Source: Oscillibacter sp. (GTDB taxonomy: Bacteria > Bacillota > Clostridia > Oscillospirales > Oscillospiraceae). Taken from it: a stretch of DNA of 6,320 nucleotides. The notes below the pieces were generated by a model. It was not told the origin of the DNA. It saw only the letters and a program-made list of their open reading frames with translations, and ran no database searches. Below, piece after piece: positions 1-5,823 of the stretch. The stretch lies in assembly GCA_024404295.1 (NCBI GenBank), contig JAKSQE010000079.1, positions 1 through 6,320 on the forward strand, read 5' to 3'. Numbering within the stretch: the first letter of the stretch is position 1; each line of letters opens with the position of its first letter. A program made the position numbers and the translations under genes.

Positions 1-1336
1 GCGCAGTCCGGGCGGCGCGGGTCTTGATCTCATCCATCCGGGCGTCGATCTGTCCCGCCACAGGGCGCGCCTGTACCACAGGGGCCAGCAGTCCTGTGGG
101 ACGAATGACCTGCTCCACCACATTGTCCGCCCGCTCTTTTTCATAGGGGCCGGGTGTGGCAGACACAAAGACTGCCTGGCCGACATGCTCCTCAAATTCT
201 TCAAACTTCAGCGGACGGTTATCATAGGCACAGGGTAATCGGAATCCATAGCGTACCAGACTGTCCTTACGGGCATGGTCGCCGTTATACATGGCTCGAA
301 CCTGTGGCAGTGTCACATGGCTCTCATCCACAAACAGCAGGAAATCATCGGGAAAGAAGTCCAACAGTGTCATGGGTGCGCTGCCCACAGGACGATCGCC
401 GATGATGCGGGAATAATTCTCAATACCGGAGCAATACCCGATCTCCCGCATCATTTCAATGTCATATTCCGTTCTCTGGCGGATACGCTGCGCCTCCACC
501 AGTTGCTCATTTTCTTCAAAGACTTTGACCTGCTCTTCTAATTCATTCTGGATCTGGCTGATGGCCCTTTCCATCTTGTCTTTGGTGGTAACATAATGGC
601 TGGCAGGATAAATCGCCACGTGATTCAACGTGCGGTTCACCGTGCCGGTAAGCGGATGAAAGTCACTGATTCGATCGATCTCATCGCCGAAAAATTCTAC
701 GCGGATGGCGTGATCTTTATAGTACGCAGGGTAAATATCCACTGTGTCCCCGCGAACGCGAAAGTGGTTTCGCTCAAAAGCAATATCGTTCCGCTCATAG
801 CGGTTTTCCGTCAAACGCCGCAATAGTTCTTCCCTGTTCCACTCCGCACCCTGCCGCAAGGAGATCACCATCTGTGCAAAATCATCCGGCTCACCCAAGC
901 CGTAAATGCAGGACACGGAAGCCACCACGATCACATCACGTCGCTCCAGCAGAGCACAAGTGGCTGACAGGCGCAGGCGATCGATCTCGTCATTGGTGGA
1001 AGCATCCTTGGCAATATAGGTATCCGTATGGGGGATATAGGCTTCCGGCTGATAATAGTCATAGTAGGAAACGAAATATTCTACTGCATTGTTGGGAAAA
1101 AACTCCTTAAACTCCGCGCAAAGCTGCGCTGCCAACGTTTTATTGTGCGCCAGCACCAAAGTTGGCCGCTGAACAGCCTCAATGACTTTCGCCATGGTGA
1201 AGGTCTTACCGGAGCCGGTCACGCCCAGAAGCACCTGCTCTTTCAGGCCGTTTTCGATGCCCTCAGCCAGTGCGGCAATGGCCTCCGGCTGATCGCCGGA
1301 GGGCTGATATTCAGAAACAACTTGAAATTTTGGCAT
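1..1336 (-). CDS. uvrB: UvrABC system protein B, N-terminal two thirds (cut by window edge)
   Basis: UvrB is the damage-verifying helicase-like subunit of cytoplasmic nucleotide excision repair: UvrA loads it on DNA and it then recruits UvrC. My translation gives 445 uninterrupted residues from ATG at 1336; the family is usually about 660 long, so the C-terminal third, including the UvrC-binding UVR motif, lies outside. Visible motifs are Walker A GVTGSGKT (residues 38-45), the tyrosine-rich beta-hairpin YYDYYQPEAYIP (91-102), Walker B DESH (337-340), SATPG (392-396) and RPTGLL near 413. Between them is the UvrB interaction domain. The start is supported by GGAG ten bases upstream, which lies within the last codons of radC; radC stops seven bases before this ATG. 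The two genes are therefore probably one transcript. No frameshift was found. Identification is essentially certain from the motif set. Confidence 0.97.
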   Translation of the reverse strand, partial: MPKFQVVSEYQPSGDQPEAIAALAEGIENGLKEQVLLGVTGSGKTFTMAKVIEAVQRPTLVLAHNKTLAAQLCAEFKEFFPNNAVEYFVSYYDYYQPEAYIPHTDTYIAKDASTNDEIDRLRLSATCALLERRDVIVVASVSCIYGLGEPDDFAQMVISLRQGAEWNREELLRRLTENRYERNDIAFERNHFRVRGDTVDIYPAYYKDHAIRVEFFGDEIDRISDFHPLTGTVNRTLNHVAIYPASHYVTTKDKMERAISQIQNELEEQVKVFEENEQLVEAQRIRQRTEYDIEMMREIGYCSGIENYSRIIGDRPVGSAPMTLLDFFPDDFLLFVDESHVTLPQVRAMYNGDHARKDSLVRYGFRLPCAYDNRPLKFEEFEEHVGQAVFVSATPGPYEKERADNVVEQVIRPTGLLAPVVQARPVAGQIDARMDEIKTRAARTA

Positions 1337-1343
1337 AGATTTT

Positions 1344-2018
1344 TTACTCCAAATAGCCAGACTGTGCCAGCGACACAAAATCTCCGTCTGCCACAATAAT
1401 GTGGTCAATCAGTCGTACTCCTATCGTCTTTAGCGCTTCCTGTACGCGCTTTGTCGCAGAAATATCATCTGCAGAGGGCAGCGCAATACCACTGGGATGA
1501 TTATGAGCAAGAATGACCCCGCTGGCAGAACTCAGCAGCGCATTCTCCACAATCCGCCGGACATCCATCTCCACATATGACTCGCTTCCCTCCGTTAGCC
1601 GTTTGCAGATCAGGAGTTTCCCCTTGCGGTCAATGCAAAGTTGGAATGCCACCTCATTCCGAATCCCATAAAAGCGGTCCAGTAAATACTTGCCGGCAGC
1701 TTCCGCCGACGTCATCGGGAGTGAGACTTCCGCTTCTGCCAGTCTGGCCTTCGGTTCAACTTGCCCCACCAAACGCAGCAAAACAGCCGCATTTTCACCA
1801 ATGCCATCCACTTTCTTCAAATCCTCGATCGGTGCGTTCAGCACCGCTGCCAGAGAACCGTACCGCTCCATCAGCGCATGGGCAATGGGGTTTGTATCCC
1901 GCCGGGGAATGGCATAAAACAGCAGTAATTCCAGCACTTCGTGGTCCGCAAAATGCTCCAGCCCACCGTTTTCAAAACGCTTGCGCATTTTCTCACGATG
2001 TCCGTCATGGATCCCCAA
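1344..2018 (-). CDS. radC: RadC family JAB/MPN-domain protein, TTG start proposed
   Basis: RadC-family proteins combine a helix-hairpin-helix region with a JAB1/MPN metal-binding domain. Their biochemical role is not settled; the old link to DNA repair has been questioned. With the TTG at 2018 as residue 1 the protein has 224 residues. The HhH-like segment KKVDGIGENAAVLL is at about 68-81. The JAMM signature is HNHPSG (172-177) followed by S182 and D185, with E122 upstream, so all metal-site residues appear intact. An ATG nine codons upstream (2045) gives 233 residues but has no ribosome site. The TTG has AGGAGG seven bases ahead of it and yields the N-terminus MGIHDGHREKM, which fits this short RadC subtype as I remember it. 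The gene is followed after seven bases by uvrB. A promoter lies at 2079-2107. The family call is firm; the exact start is likely but not proven. Confidence 0.94.
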   Translation of the reverse strand: MGIHDGHREKMRKRFENGGLEHFADHEVLELLLFYAIPRRDTNPIAHALMERYGSLAAVLNAPIEDLKKVDGIGENAAVLLRLVGQVEPKARLAEAEVSLPMTSAEAAGKYLLDRFYGIRNEVAFQLCIDRKGKLLICKRLTEGSESYVEMDVRRIVENALLSSASGVILAHNHPSGIALPSADDISATKRVQEALKTIGVRLIDHIIVADGDFVSLAQSGYLE

Positions 2019-2023
2019 TACGT

Positions 2024-2031
2024 CCCCTCCT
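2024..2031 (-). promoter_or_regulatory. Shine-Dalgarno site that decides the radC start
   Basis: On the minus strand AGGAGGGG lies here, seven bases (from the end of AGGAGG) before an in-frame TTG at 2018. No such site precedes the in-frame ATG at 2045, where the upstream bases read AACAAATGTGCCACT. This favours the TTG start. The same bases would be codons 5-8 if the ATG were used. Confidence 0.7.
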
Positions 2032-2078
2032 CTCGCGCCATGCATAGTGGCACATTTGTTCTATTTTCGTAGTGTATT

Positions 2079-2107
2079 ATTATACCACACGATTCCCCGC
2101 ACTACAA
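2079..2107 (-). promoter_or_regulatory. Sigma-A promoter for radC-uvrB
   Basis: Reading leftward, TTGTAG (2107-2102) is followed after exactly 17 bases by a perfect TATAAT (2084-2079). The -10 box is preceded by TGG, giving an extended -10 (TGnTATAAT). The -35 matches consensus at three of six positions, which the extended -10 can compensate for. Transcription would begin near 2072, leaving a leader of about 54 bases to the TTG start of radC. Confidence 0.75.
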
Positions 2108-2159
2108 GTGCTTTTTCCGCTTCAAAAATTCTTCTAACCACTTTCTTTTGTTCCTCCAC

Positions 2160-2188
2160 TTGCACTTTCCTGCCGTTTGCGTTATCCT
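2160..2188 (+). promoter_or_regulatory. Candidate promoter for the YgjP-like metallopeptidase gene
   Basis: TTGCAC (2160-2165), a 17-base spacer and TATCCT (2183-2188) give four of six matches in each box. The -10 ends only seven bases before the ATG at 2196, so transcription from it would start at or next to that ATG. It points away from the radC promoter, whose -35 is 52 bases to the left. It is a moderate match only; the true promoter could lie further upstream. Confidence 0.4.
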
Positions 2189-2195
2189 GCAAGGT

Positions 2196-2708
2196 ATGAA
2201 AAACTATGAGTTGATTCGTTCCCGCCGCAAAACGCTGGCGCTGGAAATTACAAAAGATTGCCGGGTCTTGGTTCGTGCTCCTATGCGGCTGTCCATGGCG
2301 CAAATTGATGCTTTCGTACAGAAGCATGAGTCTTGGATCATCCGCCATCTGGAGGTGCAGCAGAAAAGAGCCGCAGAATACACACCGGAAACCATCGAAG
2401 ACATTGCTGCATTGCGAAAACAGGCTGCGGAGATCCTCCCAAAGCGTGTGGCCTATTGGAGCGATATCATGGGTGTAGTGCCTACCGGCTTGAAAATTAC
2501 CACCGCCCGAAAGCGATATGGAAGCTGCAGCGGCAAGAACAGTCTGTGCTTCTCCTGTTTTCTCATGCGCTGTCCAGCGGAGGCCATTGATTTGGTAGTC
2601 GTCCACGAACTGTGCCATATCCGGGAGCACAACCACGGACCGGGTTTTTATGCGTTGCTGGAACAGTATCTTCCCGACTGGAGAGAACGAAAAAAGTTAT
2701 TAAAATAG
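2196..2708 (+). CDS. YgjP/SprT-like zinc metallopeptidase (DUF45 family)
   Basis: This is a 170-residue protein of the YgjP-like DUF45 metallopeptidase family, related in fold to SprT and M48 proteases. The physiological substrate is unknown, and it is probably cytoplasmic since no signal peptide or membrane segment is seen. The N-terminus MKNYELIRSRRKTLALEI matches the usual start of the family. The zinc site is HELCH (137-141), with H147 in EHNHGPGF as the likely third ligand. The ending YLPDWRERKKLLK is also typical. The family motif RWGSCS reads RYGSCS here (107-112), and the following conserved NWRL-like stretch is replaced by CFSCFL. I chose ATG 2196; a TTG at 2148 would add 16 residues (MFLHLHFPAVCV...) that do not resemble the family and has no ribosome site. 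AAGG lies only one base before ATG 2196, too close for a normal Shine-Dalgarno. The gene ends one base before a terminator hairpin. Confidence 0.9.
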   Translation: MKNYELIRSRRKTLALEITKDCRVLVRAPMRLSMAQIDAFVQKHESWIIRHLEVQQKRAAEYTPETIEDIAALRKQAAEILPKRVAYWSDIMGVVPTGLKITTARKRYGSCSGKNSLCFSCFLMRCPAEAIDLVVVHELCHIREHNHGPGFYALLEQYLPDWRERKKLLK

Positions 2709-2745
2709 CAAGAACCACCTCATGTGAGGTGGTTCTTGTTGGTTT
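2709..2745. terminator. Strong hairpin terminator between convergent genes
   Basis: Positions 2709-2721 (CAAGAACCACCTC) pair perfectly with 2726-2738 (GAGGTGGTTCTTG), a 13-bp stem with an ATGT loop. On the plus strand it is followed by TTGGTTTAG, a modest U-tract. On the minus strand the stem is followed by CTATTTTAATAAC and then a run of six T. It starts right after the stop codon of the metallopeptidase gene and lies 15 bases past the stop codon of the leftward zinc-ribbon gene, so it probably ends both transcripts. Confidence 0.8.
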
Positions 2746-2753
2746 AGTAATTC

Positions 2754-3161
2754 TTATTCCATAGGAGCGCCGCACTTGGGGCAGAACTTGCTGTCAGATT
2801 CTGCACCACACACAGGGCAGGTGCGCATGACTGCGTAGTCTACTTCTACGGTGCCGTCCGCCTTGGAGGGCTTACTGGCCTCCAACTCGGCGATATGTGC
2901 CTTGGAAGCGACAATGGCAGCAGCAGGCTCTTTCACGGCCTCAGGCAGCTCGCCCTCATACTCGTTGACGAACCACTCGCCAATGATGCGGTAATTCTTT
3001 TCGATTTCCCGCTGCTCACCGGCAATCGCAACGCTGATTTTGGTCCATTCAGCGGCATCCTTGGCCTTGTCAGCAGCCACACCGGCAACGTCTTTTGCCT
3101 TATCCGCAGCAATGAAAGCCATATCCTTTGCCTTCTGCGTAAAATCCTCAAAAAAAGCCAT
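2754..3161 (-). CDS. Small protein with KAKD 11-mer repeats and a C-terminal zinc ribbon
   Basis: I do not recognise a named family for this 135-residue protein. Residues 7-39 are three tandem 11-residue units that share KAKD (10-13, 21-24, 32-35); the second and third units both begin AADKAKD. This Ala/Lys/Asp pattern suggests an amphipathic helix of the kind seen in LEA- or apolipoprotein-like proteins. A central charged helical part follows (about 40-95). The C-terminus has CPVC (115-118) and CPKC (127-130), a typical zinc-ribbon knuckle pair. There is no signal peptide or membrane segment. The start ATG is preceded by AAAGGAG with eight bases of spacing. The gene has its own sigma-A promoter at 3221-3249 and a shared terminator at 2709-2738. 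Similar zinc-ribbon-tailed helical proteins occur as hypotheticals in Clostridia; the function is unknown. It is well supported as a gene, weakly as to role. Confidence 0.9.
   Translation of the reverse strand: MAFFEDFTQKAKDMAFIAADKAKDVAGVAADKAKDAAEWTKISVAIAGEQREIEKNYRIIGEWFVNEYEGELPEAVKEPAAAIVASKAHIAELEASKPSKADGTVEVDYAVMRTCPVCGAESDSKFCPKCGAPME
3045..3143 (-). repeat. Three 33-base units encoding 11-residue KAKD repeats
   Basis: Within the zinc-ribbon protein gene, three consecutive 33-base units encode FTQKAKDMAFI, AADKAKDVAGV and AADKAKDAAEW. The protein units are clearly related; the DNA copies have diverged in synonymous positions, so this is an old duplication rather than a fresh slippage tract. 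Confidence 0.75.
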
Positions 3162-3220
3162 AGTAATTACTCCTTTCAGCGTGGCCCGCAGGCCGTATCT
3201 TATGCGTAACTTATACTCTT

Positions 3221-3249
3221 ATTATATCTCGCTTACCAATAAAACGCAA
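3221..3249 (-). promoter_or_regulatory. Sigma-A promoter for the zinc-ribbon protein gene
   Basis: Reading leftward, TTGCGT (3249-3244) is followed after 17 bases by a perfect TATAAT (3226-3221). The start of transcription would be near 3214, giving a leader of about 53 bases. That leader contains a small GGCC-TGCG-GGCC hairpin (3193-3182) just ahead of the AAAGGAG ribosome site. The -35 box begins one base after the glpK stop codon. Confidence 0.8.
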
Positions 3250-3250
3250 C

Positions 3251-4756
3251 TCAGGATTTTGCCCAGTCTCTGGCTCGCTCCACCGCTCGCTGCCACCGCC
3301 GATATTCCGCAGCACAGTCTTCCTCTTCCCGTACCGGATTGAATACGTGCTGGCTGCGCCGCAGCTTCTCCAATTCTTCAAAATTCTGCCACACACCGGT
3401 AGCCAGGCCTGCCAGCGCAGCTGCACCGAAGGCAGTGGTCTCCACCTGTGCCGGACGATCCACGGAGATGCGCAGCAGATCCGCCTGGATCTGCATCATG
3501 ACATCGCTGACGGATGCACCGCCGTCCACACGCAAGTCGGTCAAGGGACAAGGCGCATCCTCATTCATGGCCCTCACCAGATCCGTCACCTGCAGGGCGA
3601 TGGCATCCAGTACCGCACGGGCAATGTGCGCTTTATTCGAGCCTCGTGTCAACCCTACAATCGTTCCTCTGGCATACATATCCCAATAGGGCGCACCCAA
3701 ACCGGTAAAGGCCGGAACCACGATCACACCGCCGCTGTTTGGTACAGACTCTGCCAGTCGATCGCATTCGGAAGCAGATCCGATAAGGCCCAACTCATCC
3801 CGCAGCCATTGAATGGTACTGCCGCCATTGAATACACTGCCCTCCAGCGCATAGCAGGTCTTTCCCTGCACCTGCCAGGCCACACTGGTAACCAATCCGT
3901 TTTTGGATTCCACGACGCGATCACCCACATTCATCAACGTGAAGCAGCCGGTGCCGTATGTATTTTTCGCCTGGCCGGGGGTAAAGCAGGCCTGTCCGAA
4001 AAGAGCTGCCTGCTGATCGCCTGCACTGCCGCAAACAGGGATGTCCATATTGACCTCAAAGCCGGGAATGTCGGTCGCAACATAGCCATATACTTCACTG
4101 TTTGAGCAGGGTTTCGGCAGAATGGACATAGGAATCCCCAGTACGTCGCACAGTTCTTCGTCCCATTGCAGAGTATGGATATTAAACAGCATGGTACGGC
4201 TGGCGTTGGAATAATCCGTCACATGGGCTTTACCGCCTGTAAGATTCCAGATGAGCCAGCTATCCACCGTGCCGGCGCAGAGCTCGCCTCGCTCTGCCCG
4301 CTCCCGCACGCCGGGAACATTGTCCATGATCCACTTGATCTTCGTGCCGGAGAAATACGCATCGATGAGTAACCCGGTCTTCTCCCGCACTTTTTCTTCC
4401 CATCCCTGGGCTTTCAGTTCGTCACAGATGGGTGCGGTGCGGCGGCACTGCCAGACGATCGCATTATACACCGGTTTCCCGGTAGCACGATCCCACAGGA
4501 TGGTCGTCTCACGCTGATTGGTAATCCCAATACCGGCAACTGCCCGCAGATCAATATGAGCGGCGTTCACCGCCTCTGTCAAAGCCCGCAGTTCCGAATT
4601 CCAGATCTCCATGGGATCATGCTCCACCCACCCGGGCTGAGGATAGATCTGGCGGAACGGGTTCTGCGCTTTTGCAACAATCTCACCCTTTTGATTGAAG
4701 ATGATCGCGCGGGAACTGGTGGTTCCCTGATCCAATGCAATCACATAACGTTCCAT
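3251..4756 (-). CDS. glpK: Glycerol kinase
   Basis: Glycerol kinase phosphorylates glycerol with ATP to sn-glycerol 3-phosphate in the cytoplasm and so traps glycerol taken up or released from lipids. The 501 residues match the usual family length. The FGGY-kinase features are complete: N-terminal phosphate-binding DQGTTSSR (9-16), QRET (81-84) and WQCRRT (102-107) at the glycerol site, FGGY signature 1 around YFSGTKIKWIMDN (134-146), catalytic D247 in AGDQQAALFG, signature 2 from about residue 364 (GTIVGLTRGSNKAHIARAVLDAIA), and DGGAS (411-415) in the nucleotide site. The segment between EVYGY (221-225) and GDQQ lacks the histidine that PTS HPr phosphorylates in several Firmicute enzymes. 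ATG 4756 has AGGAGG six bases upstream. No glpF, glpD or glpP-like gene lies next to it. I see no terminator after its stop, so some reading through into the zinc-ribbon gene is possible. Confidence 0.97.
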   Translation of the reverse strand: MERYVIALDQGTTSSRAIIFNQKGEIVAKAQNPFRQIYPQPGWVEHDPMEIWNSELRALTEAVNAAHIDLRAVAGIGITNQRETTILWDRATGKPVYNAIVWQCRRTAPICDELKAQGWEEKVREKTGLLIDAYFSGTKIKWIMDNVPGVRERAERGELCAGTVDSWLIWNLTGGKAHVTDYSNASRTMLFNIHTLQWDEELCDVLGIPMSILPKPCSNSEVYGYVATDIPGFEVNMDIPVCGSAGDQQAALFGQACFTPGQAKNTYGTGCFTLMNVGDRVVESKNGLVTSVAWQVQGKTCYALEGSVFNGGSTIQWLRDELGLIGSASECDRLAESVPNSGGVIVVPAFTGLGAPYWDMYARGTIVGLTRGSNKAHIARAVLDAIALQVTDLVRAMNEDAPCPLTDLRVDGGASVSDVMMQIQADLLRISVDRPAQVETTAFGAAALAGLATGVWQNFEELEKLRRSQHVFNPVREEEDCAAEYRRWQRAVERARDWAKS

Positions 4757-4813
4757 ACAACTCCTCCTATGGCATTTTTCTGTAATGTATGGTAAACTAT
4801 CCCTAATAAAAGC

Positions 4814-4822
4814 ATTTTAACA
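4814..4822 (-). promoter_or_regulatory. Tentative extended -10 promoter for glpK
   Basis: On the minus strand TGTTAAAAT lies here: an extended -10 (TGn) with TAAAAT, five of six matches. I find no good -35 at 16-18 bases. It would give a leader of about 50 bases to the glpK ATG. If real, it overlaps the start region of the divergent hydrolase gene, so the two would interfere. For the hydrolase itself I see no convincing promoter in 4757-4841. Confidence 0.25.
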
Positions 4823-4841
4823 CACAAAGGAGTGTATTGCT

Positions 4842-5780
4842 ATGGGAAAACGTGAATTTACCTTTCCGTCTGCTGATGGAAAAACGCAGATCCATGCCGT
4901 GGAGTGGCTGCCGGAGGGCGAAGTGAAGGCCGTCTTGCAAATCTGTCACGGTGTTGCCGAGTATATCCTGCGCTATGAGGATTTTGCCCTGTTTCTGAAC
5001 AGCAAGGGTATCGCTGTTGTCGGCCACGACCACATCGGTCACGGTAATTCCGTGGCTCCCGGCGCCCCACGCCTGTACTTTGGCGCCGAAGGCAGCTGGA
5101 ACTGGGTGGTCGCTGACATCGAAAGCCGCCGCAAACTGGCGTCTCAGGCTTTTCCCGGCGTCCCCTACTTCCTGATGGGGCATTCCATGGGGTCTTTTCT
5201 CGCCCGCACCTATCTCAACCAGTACCCCGGTCAAGTGGATGGTGCCGTGATCATGGGTACAGGGCAGATGTCCCCCGCCCTCATCACAGGCGGCATGCTG
5301 TTGGCTGCCGTAATCGGAAAACTGGGCGGCATGGACAAGCCCAGCGGATTGGTGGACAAAATCGCCTTTGGCCCTTACAACAAGCCTTTTGCCCCCAATC
5401 GCACTGTTCTGGACTGGCTGAGCAAAAATCCCGATAATGTAGATGCCTACATTGCCGATCCCCTTTGCGGCGGTGCCGCCACACCGGGCCTGTTCCGGGA
5501 AATGCTCAGCGGCATTTCCATCATTACCGACTCCGATGAAGCAAAGAAAATGAATCTTCATAAGCCCGTCCTGTTTATTTCCGGTGCCATGGATCCCGTG
5601 GGTGATTGTTCCAAGGGCGTGGAAAAGGCCTATGCCATGTTCCAAAAAATCGGTGTAGAAGATGTTTCTATCAAGCTTTATCCCGATCTGCGTCACGAAA
5701 TTCTGAACGAGGACTGCCGTGAGCAGGTGTATGCGGACATTTTTGCATGGCTGTGCGCTAAAATGCCGGTGAACGTCTAA
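4842..5780 (+). CDS. Alpha/beta hydrolase, monoacylglycerol lipase/lysophospholipase type
   Basis: A 312-residue serine hydrolase of the Hydrolase_4 (serine aminopeptidase S33-like) group, which includes monoacylglycerol lipases and lysophospholipases; it probably cleaves a fatty acyl ester of a glycerolipid. Seen in the sequence: HGVAEY (36-41) in the oxyanion-hole region, GHDHIGHGNS (61-70) typical of the monoglyceride lipase branch, nucleophile elbow GHSMG (113-117) with Ser115, Asp251 in SGAMDPVG and His285 in DLRHEILNE, so the catalytic triad is complete. The region at about 143-205 is the expected cap. No signal peptide is seen, so a cytoplasmic place is likely. ATG 4842 has AAAGGAG nine bases ahead. 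It diverges from glpK across 85 bases. Only seven bases separate its stop from the cysS promoter and there is no terminator of its own. The fold and triad are sure; the substrate is inferred. Confidence 0.93.
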   Translation: MGKREFTFPSADGKTQIHAVEWLPEGEVKAVLQICHGVAEYILRYEDFALFLNSKGIAVVGHDHIGHGNSVAPGAPRLYFGAEGSWNWVVADIESRRKLASQAFPGVPYFLMGHSMGSFLARTYLNQYPGQVDGAVIMGTGQMSPALITGGMLLAAVIGKLGGMDKPSGLVDKIAFGPYNKPFAPNRTVLDWLSKNPDNVDAYIADPLCGGAATPGLFREMLSGISIITDSDEAKKMNLHKPVLFISGAMDPVGDCSKGVEKAYAMFQKIGVEDVSIKLYPDLRHEILNEDCREQVYADIFAWLCAKMPVNV

Positions 5781-5787
5781 AATTCGA

Positions 5788-5816
5788 TTGACACTTCTTT
5801 AAAATCTTGATAAGAT
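5788..5816 (+). promoter_or_regulatory. Sigma-A promoter for the T-box-cysS transcript
   Basis: A perfect TTGACA (5788-5793) with a 17-base spacer and TAAGAT (5811-5816, five of six). Transcription should start near 5823, immediately before the T-box leader. It is the strongest promoter in the window by consensus. Confidence 0.9.
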
Positions 5817-5823
5817 ACCAGAT

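Noticed and set aside
1577..2047. 156-residue open frame on the plus strand
   Set aside because: It is antisense to radC and rich in Pro/Ser/His/Arg as expected of a shadow frame.
2061..2636. 191-residue open frame on the minus strand
   Set aside because: It covers the metallopeptidase gene and the radC promoter; its translation resembles no family and it is explained as a shadow.
3182..3193. GGCCCGCAGGCC inverted repeat as a riboswitch or operator
   Set aside because: Only four base pairs with a four-base loop in the short leader of the zinc-ribbon gene; too small to call a regulatory element by itself.
3347..4105. 252-residue open frame on the plus strand
   Set aside because: It is antisense to glpK, whose motifs are fully conserved; no ribosome site or family resemblance.
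4803..5696. 297-residue open frame on the minus strand
   Set aside because: It is wholly antisense to the hydrolase, which has a complete catalytic triad and a good ribosome site; the antisense translation is His/Gly-rich without any recognisable domain.
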